A stretch of 64,000 nucleotides of DNA, taken from Knoellia aerolata DSM 18566. Its GTDB lineage: Bacteria > Actinomycetota > Actinomycetes > Actinomycetales > Dermatophilaceae. The stretch is taken from contig NZ_AVPL01000010.1 in the NCBI RefSeq assembly GCF_000768695.1, positions 1-64,000 of the forward strand, given 5' to 3'. This document shows positions 36,440 to 44,650 of the stretch, piece by piece. The position numbers were made by a program, and so were the translations under genes. The notes beneath the pieces are model-generated. The model was not told where the DNA came from, did not search any database, and saw only the letters and a list, made by a program, of their open reading frames with translations. How positions within the stretch are numbered: position 1 is the stretch's first letter; each line of letters starts with the position of its first letter.

Positions 36440-36484
36440 TTGGCGTTATCGTCAAAAACTACTCGACCGCACCTTTGTGGTCAA
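36440..36484 (-). promoter_or_regulatory. promoter and operator of the thiolase operon
   Basis: On the minus strand a -35 box TTGACC (36479-36484), 17 bases and a -10 box TAGTTT (36456-36461) are followed directly by the operator TTGAC-GATAAC-GCCAA (36440-36455). The operator thus covers the expected start point. One half-site has a G-to-A type change (GCCAA). Confidence 0.7.
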
Positions 36485-36586
36485 GGGGGCGTACGGCCAG
36501 CGAGGTTGGCTTCCGCCGTAGTTGGCACATCGAGCCGAGCTGCAGAACGTTTGATGCCGACGTCAAGAATGGGCGTGAGGCGATGG

Positions 36587-36832
36587 TCAGAACTCGATGA
36601 CGACCCGCTCGGACGCGGCCCTCGCCTGACAGCCGAGGATGTAGCCGTCATCGATGTCCTCGGCCTCGAGCGTTTCACTGAACGCGATGTCCACCTTGCC
36701 GTCGAGGACCCGGCACACGCAGGACCCGCACGCACCTTCACGGACGGCGGCGGTCCTGGGAGACGCGATCGTGCGACGCAGCACCGCCGATCTGGGGGCT
36801 TCGGGCGGTGTCGGACTCACGTTGATGGCCAT
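36587..36832 (-). pseudogene. remnant of a [2Fe-2S] ferredoxin domain (KshB/oxygenase-reductase type)
   Basis: 81 residues readable from an ATG at 36832. The C-terminal half matches the end of plant-type ferredoxin domains in oxygenase reductases: VREGACGSCVCRVLDG, EAEDIDDGYILGCQARA and a final VVIEF. The first cluster ligand is lost: the Cys expected directly before R-E-G-A-C is Val. The N-terminal half of the domain is not recognisable. The upstream FAD/NAD domains of a reductase are absent and no good ribosome site is seen. It may be a fragment left after deletion of an oxygenase system, or a small divergent ferredoxin. Confidence 0.5.
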
Positions 36833-37012
36833 GCTGGAGCGCAGCTGGCTGCTCCAGCAGATGCCTGCCTACCTGGCCCGGCGGGACGAGACCAGCACCT
36901 CCGCAGCGGCCGTGGTGCTGTCGCTGCTGCGCTCAGTGCGTCTGGCAGCGCCACATGGTGCCGGCCCGACCCGCTGAGTCGATCTCAACGAGCCGGGCCG
37001 GAGTGGAAGAGC

Positions 37013-38182
37013 TCAGCGTCGGGGGAAGTTGAGCATGGTGCGAGCGTTCGTCTCGGTGATCTTGGTGACCTCGTCGTCTGGGACGTGGGCCAAGACCTCG
37101 GATGCACGCTTGCGGCTGTTGGGCCAGTTCGAGTCGGAGTGCGGGTAGTCGATCTCCAGCATGATGCGGTCCACGCCGATCTTGTGGCGGTTCTCCACGC
37201 CGAACTCGTCGTCGATGAAGCAGCCCCAGAAGTGCTTGGCGAAGAGCTCCGACGGGCGCGCGTCGAAGTCGATGTTCTTCATGTAGTAGCGGTGACGGGA
37301 CCACACGAAGTCGGCTCGCTCGAGGATGTAGGGGATCCAGCCGATCCCGCCCTCTGCGAGCGAGAACTGCAGCTTCGGGTACTTCTGCAGCACGCCTGAG
37401 AAGAGCAGGTCGACCGCCGACCACATGAGGTTCGAGGAGAACAGCGTGATCGCCACGGCGAACGGAGCCTCTGGAAGCTTCATGTTGTTTGTCGCCTGGG
37501 TCTGCATGAACGAGAACCCGGGGACGTAGGAGCTGGAGCCGAAGTGCAGTGAGATCGGCATGCTCGTCTCTTCGCAAGCCTCCCAGAACGGCGTCCAGTA
37601 CTCGTTGTGGAAGCTGGGGAGCCCCAGGGGTACGGGGCTGTCCGGGAAGGTCACGGTCCGTGCGCCCTTGGCTGCCATTCGCCGGATCTCCGCCGCAGCA
37701 AGCTCGACGTCCCATGTGGGAACGATCGCCATGGGAATGAGGCGGTCGGGGTCGGTGGCACACCACTCGTCGACGTTGAAGTCGTTCCAGGCCTTGACGC
37801 ACTTCAGCGCCAAGTCCTTGTCGGGAGCGCGGTGGAAGACCCCTCCGGCAAAGCCGGGGAACGACGGGAAGGCCAAGGTCGCCTCCACGCCGTCGGTGTC
37901 CATGTCCTTCAGACGCTCGACCGGGTCGTAACAGCCCGGGATCATGTCCTCGTAACGGACGGGATCCATGCCCCACTCCTCCACGGGCTTGCCGGCGACG
38001 GCGTTCAGACCGATGGTCGGAGCAACCATCCCGTCGTAGTGCCAGAGGTGCATGCCGTTCTGCTCGACGATGCGCGGACCCTTTTCCTGGTCAGCCTTGG
38101 ACAACCTGTCCTGCCACACCCGGGGGTGTTCGATCAAGTGGTCATCGACCGAGATGAGCTGGTGGTGATCTTGAAGCGGCAT
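37013..38182 (-). CDS. amidohydrolase family 2 (ACMSD-like) metal-dependent hydrolase/decarboxylase
   Basis: 389 residues, TIM barrel of the amidohydrolase-2 group. Marks are ISVDDHLIEHPRVWQDRL at the N terminus, DGVEATLAFPSFPGFAGGVF, SLHFGSSSYVPGF, EGGIGWIPYILERADFVW and DRIMLEIDYPHSDSNWPNS with the conserved Asp. Relatives decarboxylate or hydrolyse cyclic acids, and several copies are common in mycobacterial and rhodococcal catabolic clusters with unproven substrates. The ATG at 38182 follows AAGGGAG. It has its own promoter overlapped by the island operator, and stands as a single-gene unit. Confidence 0.85.
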   Translation of the reverse strand: MPLQDHHQLISVDDHLIEHPRVWQDRLSKADQEKGPRIVEQNGMHLWHYDGMVAPTIGLNAVAGKPVEEWGMDPVRYEDMIPGCYDPVERLKDMDTDGVEATLAFPSFPGFAGGVFHRAPDKDLALKCVKAWNDFNVDEWCATDPDRLIPMAIVPTWDVELAAAEIRRMAAKGARTVTFPDSPVPLGLPSFHNEYWTPFWEACEETSMPISLHFGSSSYVPGFSFMQTQATNNMKLPEAPFAVAITLFSSNLMWSAVDLLFSGVLQKYPKLQFSLAEGGIGWIPYILERADFVWSRHRYYMKNIDFDARPSELFAKHFWGCFIDDEFGVENRHKIGVDRIMLEIDYPHSDSNWPNSRKRASEVLAHVPDDEVTKITETNARTMLNFPRR

Positions 38183-38218
38183 GCGAGCTCCCTTGCTCTG
38201 GCGTGCTGGATGCGGAGC

Positions 38219-38247
38219 ACGATAGCGCGACCTGACGAAACTGTCAT
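38219..38247 (-). promoter_or_regulatory. promoter and operator of the amidohydrolase gene
   Basis: Minus strand: -35 ATGACA (38242-38247), 17 bases, -10 TATCGT (38219-38224). The operator CTGAC-GAAACT-GTCAT (38232-38247, plus-strand reading) covers the -35 box and part of the spacer. Confidence 0.7.
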
Positions 38248-38351
38248 CCATCCCGCGGACTATCTCCATGGCGCCGACGTCTAGCGGTCGCAACGACGCA
38301 GGAGCTACTGTGCTGACGCAACCGCCAATTCAATGAAAGCGAGTCGAAGTC

Positions 38352-38630
38352 ATGAGCGAGACCTTCGATGGGCCCTCTCCGGAGCGTGAGGACGAGGAGG
38401 ACCACGACCTGCTGACCTACGGTGAGGTCAAGGTGCGCATCCACGAAGAGGTCCAGGCGCAGCGGGCCCTGGTGGCACAGCTGGAAGCCTCTGGAGAAGA
38501 CGCATCGAGCGCTCTTCAGAGATTGGACGCACTCGTCGACGCGGCGCAGCGGAACAGCCGTAACCGGATCAACGACGACAACTTCGAGAGATTCTTCGGC
38601 TACCGCGGCACCGCGCGACGCAACACCTGA
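38352..38630 (+). CDS. hypothetical acidic helical protein
   Basis: 92 residues, not assigned to a named family. The N terminus is strongly acidic (EREDEEDHD), followed by LLTYGEVKVRIHEEV and a long helix with possible coiled-coil character (AQRALVAQLEASGEDASSALQRLDAL). It ends with a basic RNSRNRINDDNFERFFGYRG tail. No signal peptide or membrane span. It lies between the amidohydrolase gene (divergent) and the CoA transferase operon, whose promoter starts after it. Small proteins with this LLTYGE-HEE pattern occur beside acyl-CoA genes in other actinobacteria as far as I recall. Function unknown. Confidence 0.65.
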   Translation: MSETFDGPSPEREDEEDHDLLTYGEVKVRIHEEVQAQRALVAQLEASGEDASSALQRLDALVDAAQRNSRNRINDDNFERFFGYRGTARRNT

Positions 38631-38684
38631 GGTCTCGCCCGCACCCCCCTCAGCAGTGCCTGCCAGTTCGTGTGAGTCAAATGC

Positions 38685-38713
38685 TTGGCAATAGTGTCAA
38701 GTTCCGCTTTACT
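38685..38713 (+). promoter_or_regulatory. promoter and operator of the CoA transferase operon
   Basis: -35 TTGGCA (38685-38690), 17 bases, -10 TTTACT (38708-38713). The operator TTGGC-AATAGT-GTCAA (38685-38700) coincides with the -35 box and the adjacent spacer. Confidence 0.7.
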
Positions 38714-38754
38714 GAGACCCTCCCCGCCCTATTGAGAACGTTGAGGTGAACCCC

Positions 38755-39984
38755 ATGAGCAACGACGCTCAGCAGCACATCCTGTCCGGGATCAAGGTGG
38801 TCGAACTGGCCGCATGGACCTTCGTTCCCACCGCTGGCGCGGTGCTCGCCGACTGGGGAGCCGACGTCATCAAGGTCGAGCACCCGGAGACCGGTGACCC
38901 GCAACGCGGGCTCATCAACTCGGGCATGGTGACTGGCGCTGGTGGAGTGAACCACTTCATCGAGCAGCCCAACCGAGGCAAGCGCAGCGCCGCCATGGAC
39001 GTCTCGCACCCCGACGGTCTCGAGGTCCTACTCAAGCTCGTGGAGACGGCCGACGTCTTCATCACCAACCTCCTGCCCGAGAGCCGGGAGCGGCTCGGCG
39101 TCGACGTCGACGCGATTCGGGCCCGCAACCCGAAGATCATCTACGCGCGTGGCCACGGCTATGGCTCCAAGGGCGAACAGGTCAACCGAGGTGGGTTCGA
39201 CCTCGCGGCCTACTGGTCCCGAGGCGGTCTGGGCGAGGCGTACACGTCGTCCGCGCCGGGCTCCTACCCTCCTGTGCAGAAGCCGGCCTTCGGTGACGTG
39301 GTCGCGGGTTTTGCGATCGCCTCCGGCATCGTGGGTGCCCTGTTCAAGCGCGAGCGCACCGGCGAGAGCTCGGTGGTGGATGTGTCGCTGCTCAACATGG
39401 CCATGTGGCAGCTGGCGCCGGACATCGTCGGCGCCGGCGTCACGGGCCAGAACGTTCCCAAGTTCAACCTGGAGGAGTCGCCCAACCCGGGGGTGGGGTT
39501 CTTCCCGACGAGCGATGGTCGCCACGTGACCTTCGTCCTGCTGCAGTCCGACCGGTTCTGGTCGGACTTCTGCGCCCGCATCGGCCGCGAGGACCTCATC
39601 GACGATGAGCGCTACTCGAACCAGAAGGTGCGGTTCGTCAACCGCAAGGACTGCATCGCCGAGCTGCGCAGCGCCTTCGGCGCCCAGCCCCTCGCCCACT
39701 GGCAGAAGGCGTTCGCGGACTTCGACGGCGTCTGGGACGTGGTCCAGTCCGCTCTGGAGGTTCATGACGACCCGCAGGCCATCGCGAACGGTTACCTGCC
39801 CAGGCTGACGGACAACAGCGGCAACGAGTTCGCCGTCGTGGACTCACCGGTGCAGTTCGACGAGAAGCCCAACGCGTCCCGTCGCGCCCCCGAACACGGC
39901 GAGCACACCGACGAGATCCTCCAGGAGCTCGGCCTCGACTGGGACCGGATCATTGCCCTGAAGACCAGCGGCGCCATCCTGTGA
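38755..39984 (+). CDS. CaiB/BaiF family CoA transferase
   Basis: 409 residues of the class III CoA transferase/alpha-methylacyl-CoA racemase family. Marks are [57 protein letters not shown] (catalytic Asp) and [18 protein letters not shown]. It either moves CoA between acids or inverts a 2-methyl centre; for branched side chains, the racemase function is needed before dehydrogenation. Which applies here cannot be decided. The ATG at 38755 follows GAGGTGA. It heads an operon with an SDR and a VOC protein, the stop overlapping the next start as GTGA. Confidence 0.88.
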   Translation: MSNDAQQHILSGIKVVELAAWTFVPTAGAVLADWGADVIKVEHPETGDPQRGLINSGMVTGAGGVNHFIEQPNRGKRSAAMDVSHPDGLEVLLKLVETADVFITNLLPESRERLGVDVDAIRARNPKIIYARGHGYGSKGEQVNRGGFDLAAYWSRGGLGEAYTSSAPGSYPPVQKPAFGDVVAGFAIASGIVGALFKRERTGESSVVDVSLLNMAMWQLAPDIVGAGVTGQNVPKFNLEESPNPGVGFFPTSDGRHVTFVLLQSDRFWSDFCARIGREDLIDDERYSNQKVRFVNRKDCIAELRSAFGAQPLAHWQKAFADFDGVWDVVQSALEVHDDPQAIANGYLPRLTDNSGNEFAVVDSPVQFDEKPNASRRAPEHGEHTDEILQELGLDWDRIIALKTSGAIL

Positions 39985-40862
39985 CCGATGCGCACAGCGC
40001 ACCTGTGCGGCCCGCGAGCCCAGAAGACTCTGCGCTCGCGGGCCGTACGGCTCTGATCAGCGGTGCAAGCCGAGGCATCGGCGCGGCCATCGCACATCGG
40101 CTGGCCCGTTCAGGGGCCAATGTGCTGCTCTTCGCCAAATCCGGTGCGGACTCGCCCGGTCGTCTTCCGGGGTCGGTGGACGAGGTCGCCTCCCAGATTC
40201 GCGCGGCTGGTGGTCAGGCCCTGGCGTATGCCGGTGACTTGCGCTCGGATGCCGATGTGGAGGGGGCAGTTGCCGCAGCGGTGACTGCCTTCGGGGCGCT
40301 GGACATCGTCGTCAACAACGCGGCGGTGTTCGACACGACGCCGACAGCCGAGATCACGATGAGGCGCTACGACCTCCTCCACCAGGTCAACACCCGAGGC
40401 GCTTTCGCCCTCACCCGGGCCGCGGTTCCGCACCTCGTCCACTCCGATCACGCGCACGTCCTCACGATCTCCCCGCCCCTGGCACTCGCACCGAAGTGGC
40501 TCGGAGCGCATGCGGCATACACCGTGTCGAAGTACTCCATGAGCCTCATGACACTGGGTCTGGCAGCCGAGCTCGAGACGGCGCCGGTGGCTGCGAACTC
40601 GCTGTGGCCCAGCGCCTCAGTCGCCACCGAGGCGATCCGAACCATCCTGGGCGACGACGTCGCGTCGAGCCGGTCCCGCAGCCCGCGGATCATGGCCGAT
40701 GCCGCATACGAGATCCTCCGCTCGAAGCCGGGCGAGCGGACCGGCCAGCTGCTCACGGACGTCGAGGTCCTCCGAGCCGCCGGGGTCGGCGACTTCAGCG
40801 AATATCTCCTGGGCGGACAGGAGAACGACCTTTCCCCGAGCTGGTTTCTTCCGGAGGCATGA
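39981..40862 (+). CDS. SDR-family oxidoreductase (HSDL2-like)
   Basis: 293 residues. The NAD(P) site is [19 protein letters not shown], then VVNNAAVFD, the SDR catalytic SPP stretch and [18 protein letters not shown] (Tyr/Lys). The long first loop ([15 protein letters not shown]) and the [13 protein letters not shown] region are typical of hydroxysteroid-dehydrogenase-like-2 proteins. Likely oxidises or reduces a hydroxyacyl intermediate. The GTG at 39981 overlaps the CoA transferase stop. Confidence 0.82.
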   Translation: MTDAHSAPVRPASPEDSALAGRTALISGASRGIGAAIAHRLARSGANVLLFAKSGADSPGRLPGSVDEVASQIRAAGGQALAYAGDLRSDADVEGAVAAAVTAFGALDIVVNNAAVFDTTPTAEITMRRYDLLHQVNTRGAFALTRAAVPHLVHSDHAHVLTISPPLALAPKWLGAHAAYTVSKYSMSLMTLGLAAELETAPVAANSLWPSASVATEAIRTILGDDVASSRSRSPRIMADAAYEILRSKPGERTGQLLTDVEVLRAAGVGDFSEYLLGGQENDLSPSWFLPEA

Positions 40863-41755
40863 TGACCCCGACTCCCGCCCCGCAGCATGCCCACGCGGCC
40901 ATGCACTGCAACCTCAACACGGTCAACCTCGACGCGGCCGAGGCGTTCTACCGGGTGATGGCCGGCCGAGACCCCAGGTTCCGTTCGGTCGGGGTCGATC
41001 AGGACGCGACGATGATGGGGCTGGCGGAGCGCACGTCCAGCGTCACGGCGTTCGTGTGGGACCAGCGGGGGCCACGTGCCGCGCCCGCCCTCGAGCTCGT
41101 CGCATGGTCGGATCCCCCCACGGTCCCCGCCGACCAGGAGCAGCGAGCCGGCTTTTTCGCCGTCGGATACCGGGTCCAGGACCTTGCGGCCGCGGGGGAG
41201 GACCTGGCGACGTTGGGAGAACTCACCACCGAGGACGTCCGCGTGCGCGGTCGCACGCACCGGGCAGTGGTCCTGACCGACCCCGACGGGGTGCGGGTCG
41301 AGGTCATCGAGGTCGACGGACCGGAGGACGCCGCGAAAGGACCGGCGATGGCCTACGAGCGTCTGCGGGTGACCGATCTCCAGCGATCCCTCGCCTGGTA
41401 TGCGTCCATTGGCTTCGCGACCGTTCGCACGGGCGGAGCGGTTGCGTCCCTCTCCCTGCCGGAGGATCCGACGTTCTCGCTCGAGCTGTCCGAACAGCCG
41501 GACCTCATGGCTGCGCCCGATCGGGCCAACGAGCAGGGGCTCTACCGCATCGCCCTGGCGGTGGAGGACGTCGAGGCGGCTGCGGCTGCCCTACGAGGCA
41601 TCGATCCTCGAACCCCGGAACCGGTCTTCATCCCCATGGAGGACACCCCGACCGGCGGATACACCGTGCTCTTCCTCACCGACCCGGACGGCACCGTCGT
41701 CGAGCTCGTGTCCAGACCGCGGTCCGAGGTGCGGCGACCCGTCACCCCTGTATGA
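40862..41755 (+). CDS. two-domain VOC (glyoxalase/dioxygenase-fold) protein
   Basis: 297 residues made of two VOC domains of about 140 residues each, both ending in the family pattern LTDPDG-x-x-V-E-V/L. Domain 1 begins MHCNLNTVNLDAAEAFY and domain 2 AYERLRVTDLQRSLAWY. Potential metal ligands (His in the first strand, Glu in ALELVAW and in VVELVSRP) are partly kept, but assignment is not safe. Could be an epimerase, lyase or dioxygenase. The second of two adjacent ATGs (40862) is used because GGAGG is too close to the first. Last gene of the operon; the operator at 41752 overlaps its stop. Confidence 0.8.
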   Translation: MTPTPAPQHAHAAMHCNLNTVNLDAAEAFYRVMAGRDPRFRSVGVDQDATMMGLAERTSSVTAFVWDQRGPRAAPALELVAWSDPPTVPADQEQRAGFFAVGYRVQDLAAAGEDLATLGELTTEDVRVRGRTHRAVVLTDPDGVRVEVIEVDGPEDAAKGPAMAYERLRVTDLQRSLAWYASIGFATVRTGGAVASLSLPEDPTFSLELSEQPDLMAAPDRANEQGLYRIALAVEDVEAAAAALRGIDPRTPEPVFIPMEDTPTGGYTVLFLTDPDGTVVELVSRPRSEVRRPVTPV

Positions 41756-41767
41756 CGAATCTGTCAA
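41752..41767. promoter_or_regulatory. island operator copy (ATGAC-GAATCT-GTCAA)
   Basis: Same spacing and spacer (GAATCT) as the copy at 56194. It overlaps the stop codon of the VOC gene and lies about 100 bases upstream of the dehydrogenase promoter, so it could act at a distance or on a promoter I could not see. Confidence 0.6.
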
Positions 41768-41841
41768 TTGCGTCGGGTACACAGACTTGTAGAGAAGCGA
41801 AAAGCGTTGTTACAGGCGGGATGCCTAGGTCGTGGCCAAAG

Positions 41842-41882
41842 TTGACGCTTTCGTTGACAACGACTGATATGACACCTAGTCT
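41842..41882 (+). promoter_or_regulatory. promoter for a leaderless acyl-CoA dehydrogenase operon, with a degenerate operator
   Basis: -35 TTGACA (41854-41859), 17 bases, -10 TAGTCT (41877-41882); the GTG start follows seven bases later (41889). A weak operator-like element TTGAC-GCTTTC-GTTGA (41842-41857) overlaps the -35 box. GTTGAC is directly repeated at 12-base distance. Confidence 0.65.
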
Positions 41883-41888
41883 GTCCTC

Positions 41889-43061
41889 GTGACTGACGTG
41901 TCCCAGAGTGACCTCGACGACCTGCGTGGCTCGCTGCGTGCAGTGCTGGAGCGCGACTCGTCCGAGACCTCGGTCCGCGCGACGATGGGCAGCGAGTCCG
42001 GCGTGGACCGAGCTCTGTGGCAGTCGCTGGTCTCAGGCTTCGACCTCCCGTCGTTGGCCGTTCCGGAACCGTGCGGTGGGGCGGGTGCCGGATGGTCGGT
42101 GCAGCGCATCGCGCTGGAGGAACTGGGGCGCTCCCTCAGCTGCGTGCCTGCGCTGTCGGTGATCGGCCTGGGTCTGCCGGCGCTCGTTGCCAGCGCGGAC
42201 GACGCCGCGGTGGAGGAGATCGTGCCCCGAGTGCTTGACGGTCGAACCGTCGTGACTGCAGCCCTGCTCGGCGCTGATCCCGTGGGCGACTGCCAGCTGA
42301 GCGCATCACGGTCGAAGGGCGGGTGGCGGCTCAGTGGCACGGTGACCCATGTGCTGGACGGCCAGATCGCGGACGTCGTCCTCGTCTTGGCACGCCACGA
42401 CGGCGGTCTGGGCCTGTTTGCACTGGATCCGCGTGCAGCCGGCGTGGTCGTCGATCCCCGGCGGACGTCCGACCAGACCCGGCGTGTGGTCGGCCTCATG
42501 GTGGACGAGGCCCCTGCCCGTCTTCTGGGTGCGCCGGATGGTGGTGAGGCGATCGCTCAGGCGGTCCGCCCCCAGGCTCTCCTCGCGCTGGCCTGCGAGC
42601 AGACCGGCGGTACCTCGGCGGTTCTCGACCAGTCGGTCACCTACGCCAAGCAACGGGTCCAGTTCGGGCGCCCCATCGGCTCCTTCCAGGCGGTCAAGCA
42701 CCAGCTCGCAGACGTGCTGGTGTCTGTCGAGGAGTGCCGGTCGGCGATCTGGGCAGCGGCTCGGGCGCTCGACACCGAGCACCCCGACGTGCAGCTGTTG
42801 ACCCACGCCACCGCTGCCGTGACGGGCCCCGCCTACGTCGCGGCGGCGTCCAGGAACGTCCAGGTCCATGGCGGCATCGGCTACACGTGGGAGCACCCCG
42901 CACACCTTCACGTGAAGCGATCACGTGGTTCCGGCCTCCTGTTCGGCAGCCCCGCCGAGCACCGGGCCCGTGTGACCGAGCTGTTGCCCCTGCTCGCGGA
43001 GGACTCCCTTCCGACCACCGACGCAGTCCCGGCGCGGACCACTGAAGGAGCACTCCCATGA
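41889..43061 (+). CDS. acyl-CoA dehydrogenase, beta-type subunit (FadE)
   Basis: 390 residues. The C-terminal half has the beta-chain motif RVQFGRPIGSFQAVKHQLAD and VQVHGGIGYTWEHPAHLHVK. The N-terminal SEPxxGSDL motif is missing. Its expected alpha partner is the gene at 44651 in the same operon, with the OB-fold and thiolase-like genes between. The GTG start is leaderless, seven bases after the -10 box. First gene of the plus-strand operon 41889-49228; its stop overlaps the next start as ATGA. Confidence 0.87.
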   Translation: MTDVSQSDLDDLRGSLRAVLERDSSETSVRATMGSESGVDRALWQSLVSGFDLPSLAVPEPCGGAGAGWSVQRIALEELGRSLSCVPALSVIGLGLPALVASADDAAVEEIVPRVLDGRTVVTAALLGADPVGDCQLSASRSKGGWRLSGTVTHVLDGQIADVVLVLARHDGGLGLFALDPRAAGVVVDPRRTSDQTRRVVGLMVDEAPARLLGAPDGGEAIAQAVRPQALLALACEQTGGTSAVLDQSVTYAKQRVQFGRPIGSFQAVKHQLADVLVSVEECRSAIWAAARALDTEHPDVQLLTHATAAVTGPAYVAAASRNVQVHGGIGYTWEHPAHLHVKRSRGSGLLFGSPAEHRARVTELLPLLAEDSLPTTDAVPARTTEGALP

Positions 43062-43498
43062 CCCAGGTCCCTCTGGCCGAAGGCCTTTTCACCTGGCCGG
43101 CAGCCGATCCAGCGCTCATCGCCGGCCGGGCCAGCGACGGCTCCCTGACCTTCCCCTACCGGTCGCACCGCCTCGTCGGCGGGGCACGCGAGGAGCTCGA
43201 GAAGGTCGAGCTGCCGCGTCGCGGGACATTGTGGACCTTCACCACCCAGCTCTTCCGACCCACATCCCCGCCCTACGCCGGCGACGACACCGAGGAGACC
43301 TTTGAGGGCTTCACCGTGGGCTACGTCGAACTTCCCGGGGCACTGCGCGTCGAGGCTCGTCTGACCGAGCCGGACCCCGCGAAGCTGCGCATCGGCCAGG
43401 AGATGGAGCTGCGCATCGTCCCGCTGGGCAGGACCAAGGACGGGGACACGACCATGATCTACGCTTTCGCGCCCGTGCAGGAAGAGGCTTCGCCATGA
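43058..43498 (+). CDS. OB-fold (DUF35-type) partner protein lacking the zinc ribbon
   Basis: 146 residues. The C-terminal ~90 residues are the DUF35 OB-fold (GTLWTFTTQLFRPTSPPY, FTVGYVELPGALRVEARL, LRIGQEMELRIVPLG). The N-terminal rubredoxin-like ribbon, which normally has four Cys before this fold, has none here (GRASDGSLTFPYRSHRLVGG). Such proteins bind thiolase-like partners, as ChsH2 does Ltp2. The partner should be the next gene, whose start overlaps this stop (ATGA). Loss of all zinc ligands is unusual. Confidence 0.78.
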   Translation: MTQVPLAEGLFTWPAADPALIAGRASDGSLTFPYRSHRLVGGAREELEKVELPRRGTLWTFTTQLFRPTSPPYAGDDTEETFEGFTVGYVELPGALRVEARLTEPDPAKLRIGQEMELRIVPLGRTKDGDTTMIYAFAPVQEEASP

Positions 43499-44640
43499 CC
43501 ACGCCAGACATCGCGATCATCGGCGTCGGCCTGCACCCCTTTGGTCGGCACGGCGACAAGTCGGCCCTCGAGATGGGCGAGGACGCTGTCATCGACGCGC
43601 TCGACGACGCCGGGGTTGCCTGGAACGACGTGCAGGAGCTGTGGGCCTCGAGCATGGAGGTGAAGAATCCTGAGGCCATCACCGGTCTGCTCGGCATGAC
43701 CGGCATCCCCGCGCGCTCCACGTTCACCGGATGCGCTTCGGGCGCAACGGTGCTCGCGCAGGCCGCCAACGCCATCCGGCTCGGTAAGGACATCACCGTG
43801 GCAGTCGGCCTGGACAAGCACCCCCGGGGAGCCTTCTCGGCGGACCCGTCGGTCTCGGGGCTCCCGCTCTGGTACGGCCAAGCGGGCATGTTCCTCACGA
43901 CCCACTTCTTCGGCATGAAGATCAACCGCTACATGCATGACCACGGGATCACCGAGGCGTCGCTGGCCAAGGTCGCCGCCAAGAACTTCCGCAACGGGTC
44001 GCTCAACGACAAGGCCTGGCGCCGCACGCCCATGAGCGAGGATGACGTGCTCGCGTCCCAGTACCTCAACTACCCCCTGCGCCAGTACATGTACTGCGGA
44101 CCCGACGAAGGTGCAGCCGCGGCCGTCCTGTGCCGCGCGGACATCGCCCACAAGTACACCGACACCCCGATCTACCTTCGCGCAAGCCAGCTCGTCTCGC
44201 GCCGGGAGGGGGCACTGGAGCTGATGAGTCCGGCGCTCTCCCTCGACGACACGGCCAGCCCGACGATCTTCGCGTCGCGTCAGGCCTACGAGGAGGCCGG
44301 CATCTCCCCGGAGGACGTGGACGTGATCCAGCTCCAGGACACCGACGCCGGCTCGGAGCTCATCCACATGGCGGAGAACGGCTTCTGCCTGGACGGCGAG
44401 CAGGAGAAGCTCCTGGCCGAGAACGCCACCGACATCGGCGGTCGTCTGCCGGTCAACACCGATGGCGGCCTCATGGCCAACGGCGAGCCGGTCGGCGCCT
44501 CCGGGCTGCGTCAGGTCTACGAGCTGGCGAACCAGCTGCGCGGTCGGTGCGGTGAGCGGCAGGTTGCCGACGCCAGGGTCGGCTACGCCCAGCTCTACGG
44601 CATGCCGGGCACCGCCGCCGTCACGATCCTGTCGACCTGA
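43495..44640 (+). CDS. thiolase-like lipid-transfer protein (degenerate active site)
   Basis: 381 residues of the SCP2-thiolase-like family. The nucleophile Cys is kept in TFTGCASGATVLAQAAN. The usual HDCF/NEAF segment is replaced (VIQLQDTDAGSEL), GHP is replaced by GEP (NTDGGLMANGEPVGASG), and no C-terminal Cys is seen (GMPGTAAVTILST). It therefore cannot be a standard thiolase; it may act as an aldolase-like or thioesterase-like enzyme with the OB-fold protein upstream. The ATG overlaps the stop of that gene, supporting a complex. Confidence 0.8.
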   Translation: MTTPDIAIIGVGLHPFGRHGDKSALEMGEDAVIDALDDAGVAWNDVQELWASSMEVKNPEAITGLLGMTGIPARSTFTGCASGATVLAQAANAIRLGKDITVAVGLDKHPRGAFSADPSVSGLPLWYGQAGMFLTTHFFGMKINRYMHDHGITEASLAKVAAKNFRNGSLNDKAWRRTPMSEDDVLASQYLNYPLRQYMYCGPDEGAAAAVLCRADIAHKYTDTPIYLRASQLVSRREGALELMSPALSLDDTASPTIFASRQAYEEAGISPEDVDVIQLQDTDAGSELIHMAENGFCLDGEQEKLLAENATDIGGRLPVNTDGGLMANGEPVGASGLRQVYELANQLRGRCGERQVADARVGYAQLYGMPGTAAVTILST

Positions 44641-44650
44641 GGTTCAGCCG

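Noticed and set aside
36654-36977. A possible 107-codon plus-strand gene across the ferredoxin remnant
   Set aside because: No ribosome site, no family resemblance, and partly antisense to the ferredoxin-like frame.
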